Below the pieces are notes generated by a model that saw only the letters and a program-made list of their open reading frames with translations, made no database searches and had not been told where the DNA came from. This document shows, one piece after another, positions 36,301 through 45,570 of a DNA stretch of 64,000 nt. The stretch covers positions 216,361 to 280,360 of the forward strand of contig CANLDL010000005.1 in the NCBI GenBank assembly GCA_947489425.1, given 5' to 3'. The position numbers were made by a program, and so were the translations under genes. The first letter of the stretch is position 1; every line of letters begins with the position of its first letter. The DNA is from an uncultured Pseudomonadales bacterium. Its GTDB lineage: Bacteria; Pseudomonadota; Gammaproteobacteria; Pseudomonadales; Cellvibrionaceae.

Positions 36301-36736
36301 TTAATTCCAATATAAGGATTAAGCAGGGTTAATTTATAGAGTAGAGGGCTTGTATTTTTATCGCCTTCTCTCGTTATTATTGTATGCCGCCTTTGGCTAA
36401 GGCCATTAACGTATTTACTGAGTAATCCCTTTAAGCCAGTGTATATTATTTTTTAAATCAATACATTATGTCAGAGTCTTCAATAAATACCCTTTTAAGG
36501 CTTTGGGTCAATGATATTAGAAAAGCCTATGTTAATGTGAGCAATAGACTTTTCAAAATATACACATCAGTCCTCTTGGATTTACAACATAAATACCAAT
36601 AAGGTGTTATCTGTAGTATAGGATGTTTTACGGCTAATATAGTTGCATCATTTTTAACGTATTGTCTAACCTTGCTTCTACCTCATACTTTAGGCTATCA
36701 GTGGCAACTTTTTTATCTCTATGAATGTTGATTTAA
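36301..36736. other. 436-bp interval in which nothing was recognised
   Basis: No supported open frame, RNA gene, strong hairpin or repeat was seen. It separates the desaturase promoter side from the 3' end of the GNAT gene and is strongly AT-rich. Confidence 0.5.
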
Positions 36737-37507
36737 TCAGCTCTTGTACCTTTGCAAATAAGTAATTAGAAACTGATCAACAAATCCCAATTTTTGATAT
36801 ACAGGTCTTCCCGATTTTGATGCTTGTAAAACGGCATAGTCTGCTTGCCATTTTTTTGCACATTGGATGAGAAAATGCATCATTTGTGTCGCATAACCTT
36901 TACCCTGATACTCAGCCGGCACACCAATCTGATGAATACCTACAACATCATCCGTTTTAAGCAGTAGCCCCGTTGCAACGGGCTGAAAGTGTTCGTTATA
37001 GGCAAGCAATATCTGAGTGTCTTCACGAGCCAGCAATGGGGTAATGACATTTACATCAATAGTATAGTTAAATGCCTTACTTCCTGTAGCTACCCAAGCT
37101 GCAATATCGCTATTATCTCTAAGACGTTTAATATGTATTGGGTATCGGGTCGTAGTGTGGGTATTAATGAGCTGTTGTTTATTTAGTTCTAGTGCCATAG
37201 CGGTGTGCTGCATGGCTAATTGCCAGTCAGGGCTCTGATGCACTAAGGCATCAACCGCTGCCTGAGTTGCGGCTGATCCATCTTTTGTTATAGTTGGCCA
37301 AAGCGGAAAGAGTGCTGTGCTAGGCGCTGTGTTTACAACTTGTTTTAGGTTACTTATAGATACAGGTGTTGTCATGTCGGCCCATACTCGGTTAGGCCAA
37401 CTGATGTTCTCATTCAGTCGAAGTTGATCATCGTTATAAAGTAATTGAGAGCCATAATGTTGCCACAATTGAGTCAGGTTATTGAGGTTAGCTCTATCAA
37501 TATGCAT
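36737..37507 (-). CDS. GNAT family N-acetyltransferase
   Basis: A 256-residue protein whose C-terminal half is the GNAT domain: IHQIGVPAEYQGKGYATQMM is the acetyl-CoA loop (Q/R-x-x-G-x-G/A form) and YQKLGF the closing strand. The N-terminal half (about 1-125) is not recognised. ATG 37507 is chosen because GGAG lies 9 bases upstream; it overlaps the end of the YdcZ-like gene by 11 bp. It is the third gene of a nitroreductase-YdcZ-GNAT run. Confidence 0.87.
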   Translation of the reverse strand: MHIDRANLNNLTQLWQHYGSQLLYNDDQLRLNENISWPNRVWADMTTPVSISNLKQVVNTAPSTALFPLWPTITKDGSAATQAAVDALVHQSPDWQLAMQHTAMALELNKQQLINTHTTTRYPIHIKRLRDNSDIAAWVATGSKAFNYTIDVNVITPLLAREDTQILLAYNEHFQPVATGLLLKTDDVVGIHQIGVPAEYQGKGYATQMMHFLIQCAKKWQADYAVLQASKSGRPVYQKLGFVDQFLITYLQRYKS

Positions 37508-37955
37508 ACGCTTTTTCTCCATTGATCAGCATAATTCCAGCGATGAGTGCGAAAAGCCCAACTACTTTTTGTAAGGTAACAGGGCTTTGGGGTAGGTCAA
37601 GCCAACCAAAATGGCTGGCAATTGTTGCAATTAAAAGCTGGCCAGAGAGAGAGTATACCGTCATTGCCCCAATCCCCATTTGTGGAATTAAAAAGTACAG
37701 CAGCCCAACACCAAGTGCCCCCAGTGCGCCACCGGTAAACCAAAGGTACACAGGTACTGCCTGTAAGCTTGCCGTCTTTACAGCAAATTTTCCTGAGACG
37801 GCAACAAGGATAAAGCACAGTAAGCAGCCAGTCATAAAAGCGATACCCGTACCTAACAGGGTATTTTGTAATAACACACCCAAGCGTGCGTTGAGTGTCG
37901 CTTGTAGTGATATAGCAACCCCCGCAAAAATCGCCAAAAATGGTAGATAATTCAT
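37497..37955 (-). CDS. DMT superfamily transporter, YdcZ/DUF606 type
   Basis: A 152-residue protein with five hydrophobic segments. VAISLQATLNARLG near the start and FTGGALGALGVG in the middle are typical of the DUF606/YdcZ small DMT family. Its substrate is unknown. It starts 1 bp after the nitroreductase gene and overlaps the GNAT gene, so the three are translated as one operon. Confidence 0.88.
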   Translation of the reverse strand: MNYLPFLAIFAGVAISLQATLNARLGVLLQNTLLGTGIAFMTGCLLCFILVAVSGKFAVKTASLQAVPVYLWFTGGALGALGVGLLYFLIPQMGIGAMTVYSLSGQLLIATIASHFGWLDLPQSPVTLQKVVGLFALIAGIMLINGEKAYAY

Positions 37956-37956
37956 C

Positions 37957-38583
37957 TTAGACTACCCGCAAAAAATCACTATTTGCAAAACGAATCTTTG
38001 GTTTAAATGCATGCATGTCATCAGCATTGCGATAACCTAGCGTACATGCCACCGATGTAGTTAAGTCGAGAGATGGTAGACCTAATACTTCATCGAATCC
38101 GACAGCATCAATGCCTTCCATAGGGCAAGTGTCGATACTAATGACTGCCGCTGATGTCAGTAGATTACCCAACGCAATATAGGCCTGTCGGTGCGCCCAT
38201 TCGATGACTTGTGCATTCGGTCTGTCTCCTAGTGTCTTGATTAAATATGAGCGAAAATCTTCAAGTTCACTGAGCGCTTGGTTATTGATGTGGGCTTGCT
38301 GATGTAAATAACGATCAACAATCGATTCGATACCTGCAGTACTGACCGCAAACACCAAAAGGTGCGAACACTCGACTACTTTGTCTTGCCCCCAGGAGTG
38401 AGGGAGTAATTTCTCTCGTACGCAACGGTCATTAACTTGGATGATCTGATAAGGCTGCAGACCATAACAAGACGGCGTAAGACTTGTAGCGCTAATTAGA
38501 TCTGCGATGTCTGCGTCAGGGATAACGTCTTGAGAAAACTGTTTAACAGCATAACGCCAATGTAGTGCATCGAGTAATTTCAT
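37957..38583 (-). CDS. NAD(P)H-dependent nitroreductase family oxidoreductase
   Basis: A 208-residue FMN protein of the NfsB-like group. ALHWRYAVKQFS binds FMN phosphate through RxAxK, TPSCYGLQPYQII follows, and DTCPMEGID with a terminal GYR match the family. It reduces quinones or nitro compounds. It is the first gene of the three-gene cassette and lies 86 bp downstream of the Crp/Fnr regulator on the same strand. Confidence 0.9.
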   Translation of the reverse strand: MKLLDALHWRYAVKQFSQDVIPDADIADLISATSLTPSCYGLQPYQIIQVNDRCVREKLLPHSWGQDKVVECSHLLVFAVSTAGIESIVDRYLHQQAHINNQALSELEDFRSYLIKTLGDRPNAQVIEWAHRQAYIALGNLLTSAAVISIDTCPMEGIDAVGFDEVLGLPSLDLTTSVACTLGYRNADDMHAFKPKIRFANSDFLRVV

Positions 38584-38669
38584 TGTTTGCTTCTCCGGGT
38601 CGTTTATTTATTTCGATACTGCTTGCAGCAGTGAGAACAAATCTTATGCGACCGAAGGCTCAGAGACAT

Positions 38670-39275
38670 TTACATAGGTTGATGGATTGATAACTTTTTT
38701 CGGATGCGGCTCAATTGCGTGGGGGTGATACCTAAATGAGAGGCAACATGATATTGCGGTAGGCGTTCTACCAGATTAGGGAACTCATCTAAAAATAGCT
38801 GATAACGAACAGAGGCGTCTTGCTGTACTAGTGTAATTTCGCGCTCGTCTTTATCTAGTAGCCAGTTTTTTTCAAGGTAGTAGATCTGAAATAGTTTTAG
38901 GTCATCGGATTTAAGTAACAGTCTTCGGTACGCCAAAAAATCTATTTCGAGTAAAATAGTTTCTTCGAGTGTATCAAAACCAAGTTTTGATGGGGTGTTG
39001 GTTAGTAGAGCAGACATTGCCCCAGGAAACTTGCCTTCATCAAAGAACCTTTTATTATACTCATTGCCTTTATCATCACAGACATAACCACGAACGAGGC
39101 CACTAAATACCCAAGCAAAAGTAGAAGGGATATCACCTGCTGGATACAGCACTTGATGTTTTGCCAGACGCTTTTGTTGTGTCGCAGCTTTTAGTGCTTG
39201 CCAAGTAATGTCACTGATGGGTGTGTAGGCATCTAGGGAGTGTTTAAACGCCTTATAAATAGTCGTGTCGTGCAT
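38670..39275 (-). CDS. Crp/Fnr family transcriptional regulator
   Basis: A 201-residue regulator with an N-terminal cyclic-nucleotide-binding-like barrel (about 20-125) and a C-terminal helix-turn-helix (YHVASHLGITPTQLSRIRKKL, about 175-195). The barrel lacks the cysteines of FNR and an obvious cAMP arginine/serine pair. It belongs to the group that often sits beside a nitroreductase or flavoprotein target gene, so control of the cassette downstream is the simplest inference. Confidence 0.85.
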   Translation of the reverse strand: MHDTTIYKAFKHSLDAYTPISDITWQALKAATQQKRLAKHQVLYPAGDIPSTFAWVFSGLVRGYVCDDKGNEYNKRFFDEGKFPGAMSALLTNTPSKLGFDTLEETILLEIDFLAYRRLLLKSDDLKLFQIYYLEKNWLLDKDEREITLVQQDASVRYQLFLDEFPNLVERLPQYHVASHLGITPTQLSRIRKKLSIHQPM

Positions 39276-39386
39276 AAGGTGGCTGCGCAGTAAAATATAA
39301 TTAGAGTTTATCAGTTGTTAAAAATAAATAGGGCTAACATGGGTTATTATCAAGTAGCTTGTTGCCCAATAGTTTTATGATTTAGC

Positions 39387-40115
39387 TTAAGTCTCTGCTT
39401 TTATACAGACATACACGGAGTTAGTGGTTTCACTGTTTTGAAACGGGTTAAAAAAAGAAATAACATGAGAGTCGACGCTATCAAATACTGTTTTTAGTAG
39501 CTCCTCAAAATGCTTTTCTGGGAGGTTTTGCGACCACATGGCAAATACCCCATCGGGTTTAAGCTGCTCTGCCATTAGGCTTAAGTTTTCGGTAGTGTAA
39601 AAGCTCGCATTAGCTGTATTTAAAAACTCCGTAGGGGAGTGGTCGATATCTAATAAAATAGCATCAAGCTTTTCATCTTTGCCATTAGGGTTAAGGCCAG
39701 CGTTTACGTCTGTAGCTAGCTCGAAAAAGCTACCCAGTACATAGTGAGCGCGTGCATCGGCATTGAGTATTTTACCTAAAGGGACAAGCTCATCTTTATG
39801 CCAGCCTATCACCGTGTCTAGGGCATCGACCACAAGCAACTTGTTAATACGCTCATCTTTTAGAGCCGCTACAGCGGTATAACCCAAGCCCAAACCGCCG
39901 ACAACCACATTGAGTTTATCGCCAGTGACTGAGGCCAAGCCTAAGGTTGCTAAGGCCTCCTCAGCATCAACAAACATACTCGACATCAAAAACTCATCGC
40001 CTAGTTTAACTTCATAGATATCTCTATCACCCAGCGCAGGTATACGCCTGCGACGTAAAGATATTTCGCCTAAATCAGAGGCTTGGCTGTCAATTTCTTC
40101 GAATAATAGCGACAT
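39387..40115 (-). CDS. Spermidine synthase-like methyltransferase-fold protein
   Basis: A 242-residue protein. VVVGGLGLGYTA is the nucleotide-binding loop, LLVVDALDTVIGWH the following strand, and AILLDIDHSPTEFL the DIDH motif of the spermine/spermidine synthase-like group. FAMWSQNLPEKHFEELL fits too. A key aspartate arrangement of true SpeE is not obvious, and no speD is near, so polyamine synthesis is doubtful. It stands alone. Confidence 0.75.
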   Translation of the reverse strand: MSLLFEEIDSQASDLGEISLRRRRIPALGDRDIYEVKLGDEFLMSSMFVDAEEALATLGLASVTGDKLNVVVGGLGLGYTAVAALKDERINKLLVVDALDTVIGWHKDELVPLGKILNADARAHYVLGSFFELATDVNAGLNPNGKDEKLDAILLDIDHSPTEFLNTANASFYTTENLSLMAEQLKPDGVFAMWSQNLPEKHFEELLKTVFDSVDSHVISFFNPFQNSETTNSVYVCIKAET

Positions 40116-40157
40116 TGGGTACTTTGTCCTAAGAGGGTGTTAAAAATGTGGGTAGCA

Positions 40158-40457
40158 TTATTGCTGTGAGTTTGTAGAGCTATCGTTTTTATACGTTATT
40201 ATTTTTGATATGACAACTTGAAAGAATGTTATTGTCAGGTAGAAAATGCTACCTATCACTATCGCGTATAGATAGTTCAAATACCCCCATACACATGCCT
40301 CGGAATGATTATTTGTTGTTCTACATTCCAAAAAAACATCAACGAGCGTGTATATTAACGGCAAAAGAGAGACTAAAAATATCTTCCAGTTTCTTTTCCA
40401 TATAAGCACGATAAAAGGCGTGATTAAAAGAAAGAAAAATATAAGCCAGATAGTCAT
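40158..40457 (-). CDS. Hypothetical membrane protein
   Basis: A 99-residue protein with three hydrophobic segments (about 2-20, 26-43 and 62-85), two cysteines in the loop between the second and third, and a polar C-terminus. I do not recognise it. No strong Shine-Dalgarno is seen. It is part of a patch of small unrecognised genes, all on the - strand, that runs to 42075. Confidence 0.5.
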   Translation of the reverse strand: MTIWLIFFFLLITPFIVLIWKRNWKIFLVSLLPLIYTLVDVFLECRTTNNHSEACVWGYLNYLYAIVIGSIFYLTITFFQVVISKIITYKNDSSTNSQQ

Positions 40458-40562
40458 AGTGAATTAATGATTCTTCTCTAGTAATGAAGCATGGATAATT
40501 TTATTGGCTATATTAGCTGGGCTTTTATCGGGTAGTTTAGTCAAGATAAAAATTACTCTATA

Positions 40563-40919
40563 TTATTTTGATGAAGCTTTCTTGTTACCACTTGTAATAT
40601 TTATATTTGAACCAAGCCCATTACCTGAAATTGTAATTGATACAGGTGTATCACTATTTAGGGTTGATAAGTTAATATTTGTACCATTACCTGAAGTTGC
40701 TTGGTTTACACTTGAGTTATTAGTTTTAGTACTAGAAATAATAGTTTTACCATTAGTTGTTTGAGTTGTTTCTGTAACTTGAGAAGTATTAGTAATGCTT
40801 TGCGATGCATGCGACTTTGGAGAGTTAGCATTTTCAAATTGCATTAAAATAAGACCGCTAATTACCGCTATGAAAATTCCAGCTACTATGTTTTTCCCTG
40901 TTTTATCCATTTTTCTCAT
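40563..40919 (-). CDS. Hypothetical membrane-anchored Ser/Thr/Asn-rich protein
   Basis: A 118-residue protein with one N-terminal hydrophobic anchor (about 10-27) and a low-complexity tail rich in S, T, N and G. The tail holds two related copies of an SGNG-x-NIN pattern (SGNGTNINLSTLNS and SGNGLGSNINITSGN) bracketing a short SITI strand. This suggests an exported repetitive stalk. I do not recognise the family. ATG 40910 is an alternative start. Confidence 0.5.
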   Translation of the reverse strand: MRKMDKTGKNIVAGIFIAVISGLILMQFENANSPKSHASQSITNTSQVTETTQTTNGKTIISSTKTNNSSVNQATSGNGTNINLSTLNSDTPVSITISGNGLGSNINITSGNKKASSK

Positions 40920-41033
40920 TCTGTTGTTTGTACTGGTTATGTGAGTATTATGAATTTAACACACCTAAAACCATTAATATAAATACTATTACAGCAGTCA
41001 TTGCAAAATATCTACCTAAGTTTACATTTCCCT

Positions 41034-41276
41034 CTAGTTGTTTTTGATAGTCTCCAAGAATTTTTGTAGCTCACTATCTGTTAAGCTAGAGCAATGGACA
41101 CATTCAGTAAATTTCTCTGGAGTTTGCAAATTACAACGCGAACAAACCTTTACTGGCTCCGGATGCGGTCTTGGGATAAATCTTATTTCATCTCTATGTT
41201 TATATAATGCGTTAACACAGCCTGCCGAAGTGCAGTGTAGTCCGTCCAGTGCAATGCGCTTGATCTTGTTGGGCAT
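41034..41276 (-). CDS. Hypothetical zinc-ribbon-like protein
   Basis: An 80-residue protein with a CxxC-N10-CxxC zinc-ribbon motif (VCSRCNLQTPEKFTECVHC) in the C-terminal half and two further cysteines in HCTSAGC near residue 15-20. I recognise no family. Its ATG comes 3 bp after the stop of the preceding gene, with GGA 9 bases upstream, so it is the third gene of an overlapping operon. Confidence 0.6.
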   Translation of the reverse strand: MPNKIKRIALDGLHCTSAGCVNALYKHRDEIRFIPRPHPEPVKVCSRCNLQTPEKFTECVHCSSLTDSELQKFLETIKNN

Positions 41277-41279
41277 TTT

Positions 41280-41564
41280 TCATTCCAACAATTGGTATAT
41301 CTCTGAGCAAAAAGTATGTATTTCAGAAAAATTATGTTCAGTAAGCATACGTGTATAACCTGCATCGCCGTAATCCTCAATTTTAACTTGAGGAGGCAAA
41401 AGCTCCTTCAAGTTAGAATTATTATTTAGACACAGCTCCCTTAATTTATTGTAATTCAATCCAAATGACCCAGATGGTCGTTGGGCTCTTTCCTTTTCAT
41501 TCATAGATTCTATTGACTTCATTATGCCAAACGCTTTTTTACGTATATTGCTATTCATGTCCAT
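41280..41564 (-). CDS. Hypothetical protein, middle gene of a compact operon
   Basis: A 94-residue soluble, mainly helical protein that I do not recognise. A polar N-terminus is followed by a LNYNKLRELCLNNN-type helix and a C-terminal helix with HTFCSEIYQLLE. Either of two in-frame ATGs (41564 or 41558) may be used; both overlap the end of the upstream membrane protein gene (by 14 or 8 bp), which implies coupled translation. Confidence 0.6.
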   Translation of the reverse strand: MDMNSNIRKKAFGIMKSIESMNEKERAQRPSGSFGLNYNKLRELCLNNNSNLKELLPPQVKIEDYGDAGYTRMLTEHNFSEIHTFCSEIYQLLE

Positions 41565-42075
41565 TATTAGTCTTCTCCAAATGTTCGACTTCAGCTAACA
41601 AATTTTCAATAGAATACTCAAGGCCTTTTTGCTTTTCTAACAATGCCTTAATATTTTTAGATGCACCTGCACTATTTGATTCTTCTGCTCTCTTGATTTG
41701 ACGATCGATACTATCCATTATCCTATTAGTCGCTTCCAATTTAGCCATCAATCCCGAAATTGCAGATTGTTGGCTTAGAGCTATTGCCGATATATTTTGT
41801 TGTTCAACTGATTGTTTAAGTTCATCAACTTGCAGCTGCAAAGCCCGTTCTTGTTGATTGAGAGCTTTGGTATTTTGGCCTAGCTCTTCGCCTTGCTGAA
41901 AATACCCAATAACTAGCCACAAAAAAGCTAATGGAGCAGAAGCACCTGCAAAGAAATCGCCCCATTCATTGAATTTCATTTCTGTAGCTGACTTCCAGTC
42001 GCAATATAATAATATTGCCCACAAAGCAATCCAGATTACTGTAATTGACCATCCAAAAATTATCCTATTGCTCAT
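41551..42075 (-). CDS. Hypothetical membrane protein with a long coiled coil
   Basis: A 174-residue protein with two hydrophobic helices (about 5-24 and 40-58), the motif WGDFFAGASAPLAFLWLVIGYFQQGEEL, and then about 110 residues of coiled coil in the cytoplasm (QNTKALNQQERALQLQVDELK onward, shown in parts). Similar layouts are common in genomic islands. ATG 42075 is chosen because AGGA lies just upstream; an ATG at 42141 would add 22 unlike residues. It is the first gene of the three-gene run. Confidence 0.65.
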   Translation of the reverse strand: MSNRIIFGWSITVIWIALWAILLYCDWKSATEMKFNEWGDFFAGASAPLAFLWLVIGYFQQGEELGQNTKALNQQERALQLQVDELKQSVEQQNISAIALSQQSAISGLMAKLEATNRIMDSIDRQIKRAEESNSAGASKNIKALLEKQKGLEYSIENLLAEVEHLEKTNNGHE

Positions 42076-42414
42076 GATTTTCCTGTACGTGGTGCTTAAC
42101 AGTGCGATATTGAGGAAGGCTTCCCCAATATCATTATTCAAAGGATTCTCTTTAACATGAAGGGAGTTTTTGAAGAATCCATTCTAATTTGATGAATCTA
42201 TTCAATAAAGTGATAACTGTTCTTGTTTTTATCATTTATACAGGCGAAAGATTCGTGATTGAAGGTCAATAATCGGTTAGCTGGGCATTTGTGTCAATCC
42301 ATTTTTAAAAAGAACTTTATAAACATCTAATAAATAGCTACCCAATAAAAAAGAGTTATCCTTTTGGGATAACTCTTTTGCTGATTATTTAATGTAGGCT
42401 ATTTTTTAAAAATG
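42076..42414. other. Intergenic region: preP terminator and upstream region of the compact operon
   Basis: It contains the terminator at 42347-42379. The other 270 bases are AT-rich and should hold the promoter of the compact three-gene operon; I could not assign a clear -10/-35. No gene or repeat is seen. Confidence 0.5.
42347..42379 (-). terminator. Rho-independent terminator after the PreP-like gene
   Basis: A stem of 10 or more bp (AAGAGTTATCC and GGATAACTCTT) with a short T/G loop is followed on the - strand by TTTTTT. It lies 35 bp after the protease stop. Confidence 0.85.
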
Positions 42415-45387
42415 CTAAAGCCTAACAATCTCTAACCCTAGCTGACTACTTTCTTCCTCCCCATGACTACCGGTCACTACCACAGTCGATGCCTTATCCT
42501 GGGTTAAGTAAGTCTCAGCAACGCGGCGTAGGTCGTCGGCGGTGACTTGGGTTATTTGCTCGCGGTATTGGCTGCGTTTTTCGCAGGTGCGGCCTGTGAG
42601 TTGTGCGTGAAATTCTTGTTTGGCTTCGCCTGCCGGTGAGCCGGGTTTATCGAGTGAGCTGACAATACCGAGTATAGATTCCTCGATACTTTGCTCGCTA
42701 ATTGTCTCGTCAAAGATCCAAGCAATTGAGGCGTCAAAGTCTTTTAAAGTGTCGCTCATGCGTGGGTCGCGGTAGGAGTAGAACCTAAAGCTCGCTGAGT
42801 TGCTGTCTTGGCTTGCACCACCACCGTAAGCACCGCCTTGTTCACGAATGGTACGGTGTAAATAACCATTGCGTAGTACGCCACCTAATACACTGAGTGC
42901 AGCAGAGTCGCTATGGCCCATTGCCACTGTTGGGTACGCTTTTGCACAAAAGTGTACTTGCGAGTTGGCAATCCACGCTTGGTTAATGGGCGTGTAGGCT
43001 TGTGGTTCTGGCACAAAAATCGAGTCGCTTTGTGTGCCAGACAGCGTCGGTTGCCAAATCTCTTTAATGGTATTGAGGTAGTCGCCCATGACTTCCTCTT
43101 CAGCAACGGCCAACCATTGTTTGGGGGCATTGAGTAATGTTTGGTGTAATTTTTCTAGCTTGTTTTTTAACGGCTCGTGGTTGCCTTGTTTAAGTTCTTG
43201 CTCTAGCGCTTTGATGTTTTTAATAGCACCTAGGCCCATTAGTTCATGTACCATTTTTGCTGTCGGGTTCATGCTGGCGCTGGCGGTTTGCATGGCAAAT
43301 ACATGGCCATTACCGGTAACGCTTTGTTCGCGACTTGTTTTTACTTGTGTAATTAATTCTTGTAGGCGGTCACTCTCGTCAAAACGCGCATTGTGTAGTG
43401 TATCGCTCATTAACTCATTCATGGCACGCTGGTTACCATTGAGTGCTTTTGCGCTTAAGGTAGTATAAGCATGTACTTTTTGTGGGTCGTCGGTAAAGTT
43501 ACGCAAGCTGTAAAAACTGCCAATACTACCGACTACTTGAGATTGCCGTTGTTGTATATCGAGGTAGCTATTACTGCCTAAACCGACCTCGGTAAGGCAA
43601 AGCGTGTACCAAGGAAGCGTGTGTAATAGTTCGCTATCGAGTTGCGGTAGTTGGCAGGTAATTTGTTGGTAGCTCAAACCATTGGTACCTGCATTATAGT
43701 AATGCAGCGGTGCTTTTTTGGCTGGGTCTAAGTCTATGGTGTTACCTTGAGGGTACTGCGATGCTTTAGGAATATCCTCTAAGGTGACTTTAGGTAAAAC
43801 GCTGTCGTCGTCTTGTTGCTGTTGGCGTTCTTCCAGTGCTTTTGCTTGGTCTATAATTTGTTGCTTTTCTGCGTCGCTTAAGTTCTTTTTGATCTCGGCT
43901 AAAATACTTTCTTCGGCTTTGACTTGCTGGCTATGAAACTCAGTATCTGGACGTAAGGTTAGAGTAACACGGTGATTGTTTTCAAGTAGTAAACGCTTAA
44001 CAAGATTGGGGATATATTCTTTATCTTGAATATTGTCGCGTAATTCTTTTAATGCGCTTTCGAGATCTAAAAACCCAAGTACATCACCACGGTGAGTGGC
44101 CGCCGAGAGCGCATTAAGAATTAACTGCAAGCCGTAAGGGTAGCCATCACCCCCAATTTCGCGCTGACGCAATTCTAATTGGTGTAGCGATGCTTCGATT
44201 TGCTCCTGTGGTAAACCGTTTTCGGCAATATCTTTTAATACACCGTTAACTTCGTCCTCTAATGCCAAGGTATGTTTAGGGTCACTACCACTAACACCAC
44301 ACATAAATAACATTTCGTATTGCGAGTCATCAGTGCCACACAGTGGCGAGGGCGATGCACCAAGTTCGGTTGTCTCTAATAAATGCTGTAGTGGTGATGC
44401 GCTGTTATCAAATAATAAGCTCGATAGTAAGCTGACCTCTAGGTTGGCTTTTAAGTCGATACTTGGCCCTAGTAACCAGCCCATAACGATATGGGATTTG
44501 TTTTCCAGAGTGTCGTTTTCTTCTGCTTGGTAAGGGTAGGCTTCTTCTGCACGAATAGGCGAGAAGTAGCGTTTTTCGGGTGCAACGGAAATTTGCTCTT
44601 CGAGCTTTTCAAAACGGTGTAGTGCACGCTCTTCAAATTTTGTTTGATGCTCGGCAGCGCTAATGTTGCCAAAGGTCATAAAAATAGCATTACTCGGGTG
44701 GTAATGTGTTTGATAAAACTTTTTCAATTGCTGGTAGCTTAGGTCGGTAATCGATTGCGGGTCACCACCGCTGTTGTGGTGGTAAGTTGTCGTTGGGTAC
44801 AAGTACTTATTAAGCAGTTGCCACAGTTGCGAGGTGATGGAGCTCATAGCGCCTTTCATCTCGTTAAATACCACGCCTTTGTAAACTAGCGGGCTATTGG
44901 GGTTGCCGGCCTCGGCAAAGTCGAGGCGATGGCCTTCCTGTGCAAAGTCTAGTGGGTCAAGGCGTGAGAAGAACACGGCATCTAAATAAACATCGAGTAA
45001 GTTATCAAAGTCTTTACGGTTGAGGCTCGAAAAGGGGTAGGCCGTCCAGTCGGAGCTGGTAAAGGCATTCATAAAGGTATTAAGCGAGCGACGTATCATC
45101 ATAAAAAATGGGTCGCGTACAGGGTACTTTTCGCTACCACAGAGGGCAGTATGTTCTAAAATATGGGCAACGCCAGAGGAGTCCTCGGGCACGGTACGCA
45201 GTGCGACTAAAAAGACGTTTTCATCATTGTCGGCATCGATATGAATATGCTGTGCACCGGTTTTACGATGGCGATATTCACTGACGGTAATATTAAGTGC
45301 GCTCAGTGTTTGGCTACGTAAAAATTCAAAGCTCGGGTGAGAGGCAGATTCTGTGTTGGTAAGTGAGGCTTTTAATGATGAATTCAT
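42415..45387 (-). CDS. M16C (PreP/insulinase family) metallopeptidase
   Basis: A 990-residue two-halved peptidase related to presequence protease PreP. The inverted zinc motif HxxEH is at 75-79 (HILEH), and the third ligand glutamate fits VVFNEMKGAMSS. LCGSEKYPVRDPFF and FMNAFTSSDWTAYPF are PreP hallmarks. The C-terminal half lacks the zinc site, as usual. It degrades oligopeptides inside a closed chamber; bacterial members are probably periplasmic or cytoplasmic, and no signal peptide is visible. It is a single gene. Confidence 0.93.
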   Translation of the reverse strand: MNSSLKASLTNTESASHPSFEFLRSQTLSALNITVSEYRHRKTGAQHIHIDADNDENVFLVALRTVPEDSSGVAHILEHTALCGSEKYPVRDPFFMMIRRSLNTFMNAFTSSDWTAYPFSSLNRKDFDNLLDVYLDAVFFSRLDPLDFAQEGHRLDFAEAGNPNSPLVYKGVVFNEMKGAMSSITSQLWQLLNKYLYPTTTYHHNSGGDPQSITDLSYQQLKKFYQTHYHPSNAIFMTFGNISAAEHQTKFEERALHRFEKLEEQISVAPEKRYFSPIRAEEAYPYQAEENDTLENKSHIVMGWLLGPSIDLKANLEVSLLSSLLFDNSASPLQHLLETTELGASPSPLCGTDDSQYEMLFMCGVSGSDPKHTLALEDEVNGVLKDIAENGLPQEQIEASLHQLELRQREIGGDGYPYGLQLILNALSAATHRGDVLGFLDLESALKELRDNIQDKEYIPNLVKRLLLENNHRVTLTLRPDTEFHSQQVKAEESILAEIKKNLSDAEKQQIIDQAKALEERQQQQDDDSVLPKVTLEDIPKASQYPQGNTIDLDPAKKAPLHYYNAGTNGLSYQQITCQLPQLDSELLHTLPWYTLCLTEVGLGSNSYLDIQQRQSQVVGSIGSFYSLRNFTDDPQKVHAYTTLSAKALNGNQRAMNELMSDTLHNARFDESDRLQELITQVKTSREQSVTGNGHVFAMQTASASMNPTAKMVHELMGLGAIKNIKALEQELKQGNHEPLKNKLEKLHQTLLNAPKQWLAVAEEEVMGDYLNTIKEIWQPTLSGTQSDSIFVPEPQAYTPINQAWIANSQVHFCAKAYPTVAMGHSDSAALSVLGGVLRNGYLHRTIREQGGAYGGGASQDSNSASFRFYSYRDPRMSDTLKDFDASIAWIFDETISEQSIEESILGIVSSLDKPGSPAGEAKQEFHAQLTGRTCEKRSQYREQITQVTADDLRRVAETYLTQDKASTVVVTGSHGEEESSQLGLEIVRL

Positions 45388-45570
45388 ATTATTTGATTAA
45401 CTCAATGATTATTGCAGGTAAAATAGCTTTTTAGGTATCTCTTTTTTAGTATCTAAGGGTACTTTAGACGATTCTCAAGGGGAATGTTCAATTGACTAAA
45501 GTATTTATTGCGATTTTTAAGCTTGGAGGCTAGGCTCTAGCCACTCAACAGATATGAGATTATACGTGTT

